From positions 62,001 to 126,000 of the forward strand of contig NZ_FXXQ01000006.1 of assembly GCF_900184815.1 (NCBI RefSeq): 64,000 nucleotides of DNA. The letters are read 5' to 3'. Numbering within the stretch: position 1 is the first letter of the stretch; each line of letters starts with the position of its first letter. A program made the position numbers and the translations under genes. The stretch is from Boseongicola aestuarii. GTDB lineage: Bacteria > Pseudomonadota > Alphaproteobacteria > Rhodobacterales > Rhodobacteraceae. Positions 25,545 through 33,091 of the stretch are shown piece by piece. A model generated the notes under the pieces. It worked only from the letters and a program-made list of their open reading frames with translations. It searched no databases and was not told the origin of the DNA.

Positions 25545-26659
25545 CGGCGCCCAGTTCGGTCTTTCTCTACGGCACGCTCTGCGACCTCGAATTGCTTGAG
25601 ATCGTGGCCGGAGAGTCCCTGACCACAACGGCCGCGAAGCTTTCCGACCACGCTGTGTATTGGGTAAAAAACCAATCCTTTCCGATTATTAAACCGCAAA
25701 GCGGAAGTGAAAGTGACGGCCTTTTGATCTCGGTCAGTCCCGAAGCAAAGGCGCGGCTTGATTTCTATGAAGTCGGTTTTGGCTATGATCTGCGCCCGTG
25801 TCAGGTCAGCGTGTCTGGCCAGACGCAACGTGCTGAGGTGTACTTTCCCGAGCAGGATCGCTGGACACCGGGGGCGCCCTGGTCTCTGGCCGATTGGCAA
25901 GCCGAATTCGGAACGCTCACCCGAGAAGCCGCACGCCACTACATCCGGCTTGCGGGCCACAAGACACCGCAGGCCGCGGCAGTCTTGTTCGAGCAAATCC
26001 GAGTCCGCGCTGCAAGTCGGCTGCGCGCGCGCGCAACGCCCACGCCCGTCGCGTTCCAGCCCGCACAGACGCGCCGGAATGTCACAACGCATTCCTCCAG
26101 CCGCCCCTTGGTCGACTTCTTTGAGGTGGTTGAAGAAATCCTGCAATTCCAGACATTTGCGGGATCGAAAAGCGCCAGGGTGCAACGTATTTCGCTGATT
26201 GGTGGCGATGCGGTGACGGTGCTGCCCTACGATCCGGCAAGCGACCATGTGCTGGTGATCCGGCAATTTCGCCACGGCGCCTTCAGCCGGGGCGATGAAA
26301 ACCCATGGTGCGTCGAGCCTGCCGCCGGGCGGATCGATCCCCATGAGACGCCCGAGCAAGCCGCCGTGCGTGAGTTGCGCGAGGAAACCGGGGTCATAGC
26401 CCGTGATCTTCACCGGATCGCCAGCTATTATCCCACACCCGCCGCCGTCAGCGAACACCTGACCAGCTATGTCGCGATCTGCGATCTAGGTGGCAAAGAT
26501 GGCTTTGTCGGCGGTCTGGCGGTTGAAAACGAAGATATCATGTCGCATGTCATTCCCTTCAGTTCATTGATGGAAATGGTTCAGAGCGGGGCTGCCAACA
26601 CCGGACCTTTGGTGATGTCCGCACTTTGGCTTCAAAACGAACGGCACCGCCTGCGCTAG
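25541..26659 (+). CDS. trgB: TrgB: gamma-glutamylcyclotransferase-like plus Nudix hydrolase fusion
   Basis: A 372-residue two-domain protein. Residues 7-110 are an AIG2/gamma-glutamylcyclotransferase-like fold (FLYGTL phosphate loop). Residues 200-360 are a Nudix hydrolase with a complete box, G(x5)E(x7)REL-REETGV, in the ADP-ribose pyrophosphatase subgroup (PYDPASDHVLVIRQFR). The start is the GTG overlapping trgA. It belongs to the tellurite-resistance locus of Rhodobacter, where its exact reaction is unproven. Hydrolysis of ADP-ribose or a related nucleotide sugar is inferred from the Nudix part. The linker near residue 150-175 is Arg-rich. Confidence 0.85.
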   Translation: MTAPSSVFLYGTLCDLELLEIVAGESLTTTAAKLSDHAVYWVKNQSFPIIKPQSGSESDGLLISVSPEAKARLDFYEVGFGYDLRPCQVSVSGQTQRAEVYFPEQDRWTPGAPWSLADWQAEFGTLTREAARHYIRLAGHKTPQAAAVLFEQIRVRAASRLRARATPTPVAFQPAQTRRNVTTHSSSRPLVDFFEVVEEILQFQTFAGSKSARVQRISLIGGDAVTVLPYDPASDHVLVIRQFRHGAFSRGDENPWCVEPAAGRIDPHETPEQAAVRELREETGVIARDLHRIASYYPTPAAVSEHLTSYVAICDLGGKDGFVGGLAVENEDIMSHVIPFSSLMEMVQSGAANTGPLVMSALWLQNERHRLR

Positions 26660-26746
26660 GCTTTTCGTCACCAAAGCCGCGCGTCCATTGAAACCCGGCC
26701 CCGAGGCCCTTAGGACATAAACCGACACTGTAAGGAGCCAGTCGAA

Positions 26747-27775
26747 ATGCACGTGCGCGCCGATCTTGCCGACGCCGTCGGAAATACACCTCTGATCCGC
26801 CTGCGAGGGCCGTCCGAAGCGACCGGGTGCGATATTCTTGGCAAGGCCGAGTTCCTGAATCCGGGCCAGTCGGTCAAGGACCGCGCGGCGCTCTATATTA
26901 TCCGCGACGCGGTTGCTTCAGGTGCGCTGCGCCCGGGTGGCACGATTGTCGAGGGGACGGCCGGAAACACCGGGATCGGGCTTGCCTTGGTTGGTGCATC
27001 AATGGGCTTCAAGACCGTGATCGTCATCCCCGAGACTCAAAGCCAGGAAAAGAAGGACATGATCCGTCTTTGTGGCGCTGAATTGGTTCAGGTCCCCGCG
27101 GTTCCTTACAAGAACCCGAACAATTACGTGCATTATTCCGAACGTCTGGCAGCAAGACTGGCCGAAACCGCGCCGAACGGAGCGATTTGGGCAAACCAGT
27201 TCGACAATACCGCAAACCGGCGCGCCCATGTCGAGACCACGGGGCCGGAAATCTGGGAGCAAACAGAAGGGACAGTTGATGGTTTCGTCTGCGCCGTGGG
27301 GTCCGGCGGCACGCTGGCGGGGGTCGGTGAGGCCTTGCAGCCTAAGGGCGTGAAGGTCGCTTTGTCTGATCCCGACGGCTCGGGCCTCTATAAGCTTTAT
27401 ACCGGAAAAGACCCCGCACCGGGCGATTCCATTTCCGAAGGCATCGGGCAGGGCCGTATCACCGCCAATCTGGAAGGCTTTACGCCCGATGGTGTCTACA
27501 AAATCCCGGACGTTGAAGCGCTCCCCATCGTTTTCGATCTGTTGCGCCACGAGGGCCTTTGCCTTGGGGGGTCGTCCGGGATCAACGTTGCGGGAGCGAT
27601 GCGCATGGCGCGCGATATGGGGCCCGGTCATAGAATCGTAACTATTTTGTGCGATTACGGAAATCGCTATCAGTCCAAGCTTTTCAATCCGGCGTTCCTG
27701 CGTTCGAAAAAACTGCCCGTGCCTGACTGGCTGGAAGGGGACGAGCGTATATTGCCATCTGTCTTTGAGGATTAG
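26747..27775 (+). CDS. cysK: cysteine synthase A
   Basis: A 342-residue pyridoxal-phosphate enzyme making cysteine from O-acetylserine and sulfide. The cofactor lysine is Lys44 in NPGQSVKDRA, the substrate loop is EGTAGNTGIG, the phosphate loop GSGGTLAG, and the C-terminal Ser site GGSSGIN. ATG 26747 follows TAAGGAG. As in R. sphaeroides it follows trgAB, and cysteine biosynthesis is known to affect tellurite tolerance. At 342 residues it is somewhat longer than E. coli CysK (323). The alanyl-tRNA editing gene follows after 3 bases, so the operon continues. Confidence 0.92.
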   Translation: MHVRADLADAVGNTPLIRLRGPSEATGCDILGKAEFLNPGQSVKDRAALYIIRDAVASGALRPGGTIVEGTAGNTGIGLALVGASMGFKTVIVIPETQSQEKKDMIRLCGAELVQVPAVPYKNPNNYVHYSERLAARLAETAPNGAIWANQFDNTANRRAHVETTGPEIWEQTEGTVDGFVCAVGSGGTLAGVGEALQPKGVKVALSDPDGSGLYKLYTGKDPAPGDSISEGIGQGRITANLEGFTPDGVYKIPDVEALPIVFDLLRHEGLCLGGSSGINVAGAMRMARDMGPGHRIVTILCDYGNRYQSKLFNPAFLRSKKLPVPDWLEGDERILPSVFED

Positions 27776-27778
27776 GTC

Positions 27779-28501
27779 GTGAGCGAACCGCTTTTTCGCG
27801 ATGCCTATCTCAAGACCGCTCCGGGGCGCGTGGTTGACGTGACCGTCGACGGTGGGATCGTTCTGGACCGCTCGCTCTTTTACCCCACCGGTGGCGGGCA
27901 GCCGGGCGATAGTGGCCGCTTGTTGTGGGACGGAAATGAGATTCCAATCTCCACAGCCCTGAAGGGCGCGGGCGATGCGATTGTGCTGATGCCTGAAGAT
28001 ACTGGAAAAATGCCGCCGGTCGGTGCGGGTATCCAGCAAGTCATCGATTGGGAAAAAAGATTTTCTTTCATGCGGATACATACCGCTCTTCATCTTTTGT
28101 CGGTGGTGATTCCCCTCCCTGTATCGGGAGGGTCGATTTCACAAGGAAAGGGCCGACTCGACTTCGACATGGCCGAACCGCCCGAGGACAAGGACGCTAT
28201 CGCAGAGGCGCTTAACGCCCTGATCGTCCGCGATCTTGAGGTCTCCGAGACGTGGATTACCGATTCCGAGCTTGATGCAAACCCGGCTCTTGTCAAAACC
28301 ATGTCCGTCCAGCCGCCGCGCGGATCGGGACGCATACGTCTAGTGAAGATCGGCGACGGCGATGAACAGGTAGACCTGCAACCCTGTGGGGGCACGCATG
28401 TGGCCCGTACCGGCCAGATCGGCCCGGTGCGTCTTGGCAAAGTCGAGAAGAAAGGCGCGCGCAACCGACGTGTCTATATTCATCTCGATGCCGCGCCCTG
28501 A
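27779..28501 (+). CDS. alanyl-tRNA editing protein (AlaX-type)
   Basis: A 240-residue free-standing editing domain that hydrolyses Ser-tRNA(Ala) or Gly-tRNA(Ala). It has the FYPTGGGQPGD start and the zinc ligands RIHTALHLL (two His) and QPCGGTHV (Cys, His). The GTG start lies 3 bases after cysK, so it is the last gene of the trgA-trgB-cysK transcript. A Ser-mischarging editor next to an enzyme of serine/cysteine metabolism, and just upstream of tRNA-Ser, may be coincidence. Family assignment is secure. Confidence 0.9.
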   Translation: MSEPLFRDAYLKTAPGRVVDVTVDGGIVLDRSLFYPTGGGQPGDSGRLLWDGNEIPISTALKGAGDAIVLMPEDTGKMPPVGAGIQQVIDWEKRFSFMRIHTALHLLSVVIPLPVSGGSISQGKGRLDFDMAEPPEDKDAIAEALNALIVRDLEVSETWITDSELDANPALVKTMSVQPPRGSGRIRLVKIGDGDEQVDLQPCGGTHVARTGQIGPVRLGKVEKKGARNRRVYIHLDAAP

Positions 28502-28509
28502 TCAGACAA

Positions 28510-28567
28510 CCTTATGTGCCGCAGGTTCGGAATTTCGCGCAAAAGGCCCCTTGCACATAAGGGGGGC
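28510..28567. other. nested inverted repeats between the AlaX gene and tRNA-Ser
   Basis: CCTTATGTGC (28510-28519) is perfectly complementary to GCACATAAGG (28553-28562). Part of the right arm can instead pair as CCCCTT/AAGGGG (28547-28564). The two hairpins exclude each other. There is no long T-run. This may be an operon-end structure or a remnant of a mobile end. Confidence 0.5.
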
Positions 28568-28589
28568 AACCAGCTAAACGAAGCGCGTC

Positions 28590-28679
28590 GGAGAGGTGGC
28601 CGAGTGGTCGAAGGCGCACGCCTGGAAAGTGTGTAGGCGGGAAACCGTCTCCAGGGTTCGAATCCCTGTCTCTCCGCCA
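28590..28679 (+). tRNA. tRNA-Ser (anticodon GGA)
   Basis: A 90-base class II tRNA. The acceptor GGAGAGG pairs with TCTCTCC (one G-U), with discriminator G and encoded CCA. D-arm TGGCCGAGTGG, anticodon loop CTGGAAA with anticodon GGA (codons UCC/UCU), long variable arm GTAGGCGGGAAACCGTCTC and T-arm GGGTTCGAATCCC are all visible. It is intact. Mobile-element debris starts within 150 bases downstream. Confidence 0.97.
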
Positions 28680-28817
28680 ACCACATAACCCATTGATATT
28701 GAGCTTTTTTGGCAATTGGTGTTGTGCCGCGATTTCCAGGGCTTGGCTGGCGTGTGGGCTACTTGGGACCTGAATTTAAAGAGAGAGATGTCTGCATATT
28801 GGGCTGCAGGCTCTGAT

Positions 28818-29201
28818 TGCCAAATGAAGCGATACGGGCAACCGCAAAGGATTGTGATGGACAAGTTGCGTTCATATGGTGCTGCGATGAAAGATATCGG
28901 CAACGCCGACCAGCATGAAACAGGCCGTTGGTTGAACAATCGGGCCGAGAATTCGCACTTGCCATTACGACGACAAGAACGCGCCATGCGACGATTCCGC
29001 AGTCTGCTATGTTTGCAGAAATTCGGCGCCGTTCATTCTTCAGCTCACAACCACTTCAGCCAGGAAAGACATCTCTACGCCCAATCAAATTTCAAGCTCA
29101 ACCTGACCGCTGCTCTATCCGAGCAGCGCCAGCTTTGTTGGGCATAAGTGCCGACATTTGGTGGTTAACAGAGACTGGTTCGAATCCGTCTGACAGCACC
29201 A
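28818..29201 (+). mobile_element. truncated IS6-like insertion sequence (copy A)
   Basis: From about 28824 to the stop at 29147 the frame encodes the C-terminal catalytic part of an IS6-family transposase ([17 protein letters not shown], then [18 protein letters not shown]). It retains the second Asp and the final Glu of the DDE triad, while everything before is missing. The 55 bases after the stop, ending GTCTGACAGCACC, recur behind copies B (to 41161) and C (to 46762). They probably represent the right end of the element, since the complement begins GGTGCTGTC like IS6 ends. No matching left end was found, and the copy cannot be active. Confidence 0.7.
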
Positions 29202-29467
29202 AGGCACGAACAATCCAGCTTTGTCTGGGGCAGGAACGGGGGCAAAACGCGCATAGTCAGCTTCTTTTGAGGAGGGCTTTTTCGTGGCCACGGCAGGGTG
29301 TGTTTGGCCCCAATTGAGGCTGCGCGTTTCAGCAGGGATTGGTTCGTTTTTCGTGCGGGACTGTTCGGTCGAGTAAAGCTTCGGATAGCTTGTGTGCCGG
29401 ATCGGCACTAAGATCTCAAAAATAAAAACTATTTAAATCAGACTTCTAAGGCCCATTCTCGCCTGAA

Positions 29468-29483
29468 TGAGGTGCGCACCTCA
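29468..29483. promoter_or_regulatory. palindromic operator 1 (perfect 16 bp)
   Basis: TGAGGTGCGCACCTCA is a perfect palindrome 110 bases before the binding-protein gene. It pairs with operator 2, whose centre lies 31 bp away, close to three helical turns. It is probably bound by the LacI-family regulator encoded at 36837. Confidence 0.75.
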
Positions 29484-29498
29484 AAAATTATGTGGACG

Positions 29499-29514
29499 TG
29501 AGGTGCGTACCTCA
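29499..29514. promoter_or_regulatory. palindromic operator 2 (near perfect 16 bp)
   Basis: TGAGGTGCGTACCTCA differs from operator 1 by one base. Same-face spacing of 31 bp suggests cooperative binding of two repressor dimers. Confidence 0.72.
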
Positions 29515-29592
29515 AATAGCGTCATAGGTGTCCGATGGACGATTCGGCGACGTAAATTTAAGGATGCCGATTTCACTCTGGGAGGAGAACCT

Positions 29593-30912
29593 ATGAAACA
29601 TTTGAAACTGGCATCAGCCAGCGCCATCAGCATTGCGGCGGCGTCATTTGCAAACACAGCTCAGGCCGAAGATCTGACATTGTGCTGGGCGGCGTGGGAC
29701 CCGGCCAACGCGCTTGTGGAACTGAGCAAGGAATTTGAATCGCAATCCGGCCATTCCATGAGCTTTGAGTTCATTCCATGGCCCAACTTTGCCGACAGGA
29801 TGTTGAACGAACTGAACTCTGGCGGCAAACTGTGTGACCTTCTGATCGGCGACAGTCAGTGGATCGGCGGCGGTGCTGAGAACGGCCACTATGTCAAACT
29901 GAATGACTTCTTTGACGCCGAAGGTATTTCGATGTCCGACTTTGCGGATGCCACTGTGTATGCCTATTCCACATGGCCCAAAGGCACGCCGAATTACTAT
30001 GCGCTGCCAGCGATGGGTGATGCGAATGGCTGGTTCTATCGCAAGGACTGGTTTGGTCGTGAGGACATTCAGGCGGCTTACAAAGAGGCCACCGGTCAGG
30101 AACTTCGTGAGCCACAAAGCCAGAAAGAAATGCTGCAAATCGCACAGTTCTTCCAAGGCCGTGAGATTGACGGCCAGACCGTTTATGGCGCCGCGATCTT
30201 CACCGAGCGTGGGTCTGAAGGCATCACGATGGGTGTGACGTCAGCGTTGTATCCTTGGGGTTTCAAGTACGAGAACACGCCTGGTTCGTATGACATGGAC
30301 GGTGCCGTGAACTCACCAGAAGCTGTCGAAGCGCTTGAATTCTATAAAGAGTTCTACGAGACCGCGACGCCTCCGGGCTATACGAACAGCTATATGGGTG
30401 AGAGCCTTGATGCGTTCAAATCCGGTCAGGTCGCGATGGCGATGAACTGGTTTGCCTTCTTCCCGGGCCTCTATGCAGACCCGAACACAGGCGGCGACAA
30501 GATCGACTTCTTCGTGAACCCTCCGCAGAACAACGCGGGCTCCACGCTTGGCGGTCAGGGCATCTCAGTTGTGGCCTATTCCGACAAGCAGGATGCAGCA
30601 CTTGAGTACATCAAGTGGTTCGCCAACCCCGATGTTCAGGCGAAGTGGTGGGAGCTGGGTGGCTACTCGGCGCACAACTCGGTTCTGAATGACCCCGGCT
30701 TCAAAGACAGTGCACCTTTTGCTGGTGACTTCCTCGAGGCGATGGGTTCGGTGCAGGACTTCTGGCAGGAGCCGGCCTATGCCGAATTGCTTCTGGCCAT
30801 GCAAAAACGTCTCCATGACTACATCGTCGCCGATCAGGGCACAGCCCAGGAAGCGCTCGACAAGCTGGTCGAAGACTGGACAGAAGTCTTTGAAGACGAA
30901 GGCAAACTCTGA
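29593..30912 (+). CDS. ABC transporter substrate-binding protein (carbohydrate uptake family 1)
   Basis: A 439-residue periplasmic solute-binding protein of the large MalE-like type. A signal peptide (MKHLKLASASAISIAAASFA) ends near residue 26. The mature part shows LCWAAWDPANALVELSKEFE and later SLGGQGISVVAYS-type motifs of family 1 binding proteins. ATG 29593 has GGGAGGAG upstream. The longer frame from 29467 runs through the operator and is not used. It leads an operon whose layout (binding protein, two permeases, small membrane protein, two ATPases) resembles the rhizobial glycerol transporter glpSTPQUV. A polyol or small sugar ligand is likely but not proven. Confidence 0.88.
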   Translation: MKHLKLASASAISIAAASFANTAQAEDLTLCWAAWDPANALVELSKEFESQSGHSMSFEFIPWPNFADRMLNELNSGGKLCDLLIGDSQWIGGGAENGHYVKLNDFFDAEGISMSDFADATVYAYSTWPKGTPNYYALPAMGDANGWFYRKDWFGREDIQAAYKEATGQELREPQSQKEMLQIAQFFQGREIDGQTVYGAAIFTERGSEGITMGVTSALYPWGFKYENTPGSYDMDGAVNSPEAVEALEFYKEFYETATPPGYTNSYMGESLDAFKSGQVAMAMNWFAFFPGLYADPNTGGDKIDFFVNPPQNNAGSTLGGQGISVVAYSDKQDAALEYIKWFANPDVQAKWWELGGYSAHNSVLNDPGFKDSAPFAGDFLEAMGSVQDFWQEPAYAELLLAMQKRLHDYIVADQGTAQEALDKLVEDWTEVFEDEGKL

Positions 30913-30920
30913 CGCCTCCC

Positions 30921-30978
30921 TGATCACCCGTTTGCGCGGGTGATCACCTAAGACGGGCTGTCCCGGACATGTGTCCGG
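30921..30978 (+). promoter_or_regulatory. two intercistronic RNA hairpins after the binding-protein gene
   Basis: TGATCACCCG and CGGGTGATCA form a perfect 10-bp stem with a TTTGCG loop (30921-30946). CCGGACA and TGTCCGG form a second stem (30963-30978). Without a T-run they are more likely mRNA-stability elements favouring the binding-protein message than terminators. Confidence 0.6.
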
Positions 30979-31018
30979 TGCAAGTCCTCCCTGCACCCTC
31001 ACGTTTGGATCATCCCGC

Positions 31019-31966
31019 ATGACTGATTCCCCTGCCACCCGCGCGGCCCAAGCGACCCCGGTCGGCGTGGCGCGCAAAATCAAGGGACTGAGCGATCGCG
31101 CCATTGCGTGGATTTTCGTTGGTCCCACGATCTTTTTGCTGCTGGCGATCAACATCTTTCCCCTGATCTGGACGATCAATCTCAGCTTTACCGACTTTCG
31201 TGCAAACCGCCTGAATCGCGAGGTCGAGTACATTGGCCTGCGCAACTACGAACGGATCCTGACGGACAGCGACATCTGGCTGAATATGCAGGCCACGGCG
31301 CATTTCCTGTTCTGGACGATCTTCTTTCAGGTGCTCATCGGCTTTGCGCTGGCCTACCTGATCAATAAGAAATTCAAGGGTAACGACCTCTGGACCACAA
31401 TCATCGTGCTGCCCATGATGCTGTCCCCAGCCGTTGTAGGAAACTTCTGGAAGTTCCTCTATCAGCCACAAATCGGTCTGTTTAACTACGTCGTGTCCTT
31501 CATCACTGGCAAAGACCCTTCGAGTTTTGAGATGCTGGGATCAGTACAGCTTGCCCCGTGGTCCATTGTGATTGTGGACACGTGGATGTGGACGCCCTTT
31601 GTTATGCTGATCTGCCTCGCCGGGTTGCGTTCGATCCCTGACTATATCTACGAGGCTGCGGAGGTCGATCGCGCCTCAAAGCTGCGCCAGTTCTTTACCA
31701 TCACCATTCCGATGGTGCTTCCGTTCCTGATGCTGGCGGTGCTGTTTCGGGGGATCGAAAACTTCAAGATGTTCGATCTGGTGGTTCAGCTGACTGGTGG
31801 TGGGCCTGGTTCGACGACAGAGCTGACCTCGATCAACCTTAAACGCGAGGCGTTTGAGAAGTGGCGCACAGGCTATGCGTCTGCTTATGCCATCATCCTC
31901 TTTGTAACCGTGTTCGGGCTCGCCTCGATCTACGTCAAAGCGTTGAACAAGGTGAAAGAAAGATGA
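31019..31966 (+). CDS. ABC transporter permease (MalF-like)
   Basis: A 315-residue inner-membrane permease with six main hydrophobic segments. The first is AWIFVGPTIFLLLAINIFPL near residue 40. The cytoplasmic coupling motif EAAEVDRASKLRQFFTITIP sits near residue 220. ATG 31019 has only a weak site (TTTGGAT), so translation may be lower than that of the binding protein 106 bases upstream. An in-frame upstream start at 30971 would begin inside the hairpins. The stop overlaps the next permease start by 4 bases. It pairs with that protein as a heterodimeric channel. Confidence 0.9.
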   Translation: MTDSPATRAAQATPVGVARKIKGLSDRAIAWIFVGPTIFLLLAINIFPLIWTINLSFTDFRANRLNREVEYIGLRNYERILTDSDIWLNMQATAHFLFWTIFFQVLIGFALAYLINKKFKGNDLWTTIIVLPMMLSPAVVGNFWKFLYQPQIGLFNYVVSFITGKDPSSFEMLGSVQLAPWSIVIVDTWMWTPFVMLICLAGLRSIPDYIYEAAEVDRASKLRQFFTITIPMVLPFLMLAVLFRGIENFKMFDLVVQLTGGGPGSTTELTSINLKREAFEKWRTGYASAYAIILFVTVFGLASIYVKALNKVKER

Positions 31967-32901
31967 GCAGTTTTTCCGTCACAGAGCCGTCCAAGCGGTC
32001 CAAATGGTTCGCAGGCACATTGGTCATTCTCTACGCGCTTATCACCATGGTGCCCTTGGCGTGGATCATGCTGACCGGGTTCAAGTCGCCTGCAGACGCG
32101 ATCAGCTATCCGCCAAAAGTCTTGTTCGAGCCCACGCTTGAGGGCTACGTGAATCTGTTCACGACCCGCACCCGACAAACGGACGAATTCCTAGCGGCGA
32201 ACCCGCCGCAGACCTGGTATGACAGAATCGTGCGGGAATACGACATGGTCATCGCTGGCCCGTCGAAGTTCGGAGAGCGGTTCCTGAACTCTGTGATCAT
32301 CGGTTTTGGGTCGACCTTTCTGAGTATTTTCCTTGGTACATTGGCTGCTTATGCGTTCTCCAGGTTCAAGATTCCCTTAGCGGATGACTTGCTATTCTTC
32401 ATTCTCAGTACGCGGATGATGCCACCAATTGCGGTCGCGATCCCAATCTTCCTGATGTACCGGCAGCTGGGTCTCAGCGACACACATCTGGGCATGATCC
32501 TGCTTTACACCGGTGTGAACATCAGTCTGGCAGTCTGGCTGCTCAAAGGGTTCATTGACGAGATTCCGCTGGAGTACGAAGAAGCAGCTCTGATTGATGG
32601 CTACACGCGCTTTCAGGCGTTTTACAAAGTGGTGTTGCCGCAGGCTGCTACGGGTATCGCATCCACGGCGATCTTCTGTCTGATCTTTGCCTGGAACGAA
32701 TATGCATTTGCGGTCTTGCTGACTTCTGGCACGGCACAGACAGCGCCTCCGTTCATTCCAACGATCATTGGCGTTGGCGGACTGGACTGGCCCGCGGTCG
32801 CAGCGGGTGCCACCATCTTCCTGCTGCCGGTCATGATTTTCACCATCCTGTTGCGCAAGCACTTGTTGCGCGGGATTACGTTCGGGGCAGTGCGCAAATG
32901 A
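31963..32901 (+). CDS. ABC transporter permease (MalG-like)
   Basis: A 312-residue permease. The N-terminal membrane segment is LVILYALITMVPLAWIMLTG, a large periplasmic loop spans residues 45-95, and five more hydrophobic segments follow. The coupling motif is EYEEAALIDGYTRFQAFYKVVLP. It starts at the ATG overlapping the previous stop (ATGA), with AAAGAAAG upstream. Its own stop overlaps the start of the 62-residue membrane protein. The periplasmic loop is longer than in MalG and reads TRTRQTDEFLAANPPQTW. Confidence 0.9.
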   Translation: MSSFSVTEPSKRSKWFAGTLVILYALITMVPLAWIMLTGFKSPADAISYPPKVLFEPTLEGYVNLFTTRTRQTDEFLAANPPQTWYDRIVREYDMVIAGPSKFGERFLNSVIIGFGSTFLSIFLGTLAAYAFSRFKIPLADDLLFFILSTRMMPPIAVAIPIFLMYRQLGLSDTHLGMILLYTGVNISLAVWLLKGFIDEIPLEYEEAALIDGYTRFQAFYKVVLPQAATGIASTAIFCLIFAWNEYAFAVLLTSGTAQTAPPFIPTIIGVGGLDWPAVAAGATIFLLPVMIFTILLRKHLLRGITFGAVRK

Positions 32902-33086
32902 GCAATTTTCTGAACGGATTGATGCGCCTGCGCCGTGGCCCGTGGGAGATGCTGGCCACCATTCTTATCGGACTTGGGGTGTTCATGCTGATGCAGCCAT
33001 TTGTGCTGTGGCTTTACACCTATTCCTTCATCGTAACGCTGGTGGGCACCGTGATGTTCATCATCGTTTCCCACTTCAAGGAGTAG
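32898..33086 (+). CDS. small inner-membrane protein in the transporter operon
   Basis: A 62-residue protein with two hydrophobic segments (about residues 18-38 and 40-58), a basic N-terminus (RLRRGPW) and a short cytoplasmic C-terminus. It overlaps the permease stop by 4 bases, and its stop lies in the ribosome site of the next ATPase (AAGGAGTAG), so it is translated as part of the transporter set. A small membrane protein also occurs between permease and ATPase genes in two-ATPase transporters such as glpSTPQUV. I do not know its function. An accessory or stabilising subunit is the natural guess. Confidence 0.75.
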   Translation: MSNFLNGLMRLRRGPWEMLATILIGLGVFMLMQPFVLWLYTYSFIVTLVGTVMFIIVSHFKE

Positions 33087-33091
33087 CCGAC

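Larger units (their letters stand above)
29202..29592. promoter_or_regulatory. 391-base upstream region of the two-ATPase transporter operon
   Basis: Between the IS end and the binding-protein start this stretch holds no supported gene. It contains two palindromic operators (29468-29483 and 29499-29514) and an A/T-rich run at 29417-29436 that could be part of a promoter. Several short open frames on both strands have no homology. Confidence 0.6.

Noticed and set aside
29175-29205. GGTTCGAATCC followed by a CACCA-like end, resembling a second tRNA 3' end or an att repeat of tRNA-Ser
   Set aside because: The same segment recurs in related form behind IS copies B and C, so it belongs to the insertion-sequence end. 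No tRNA body lies upstream.
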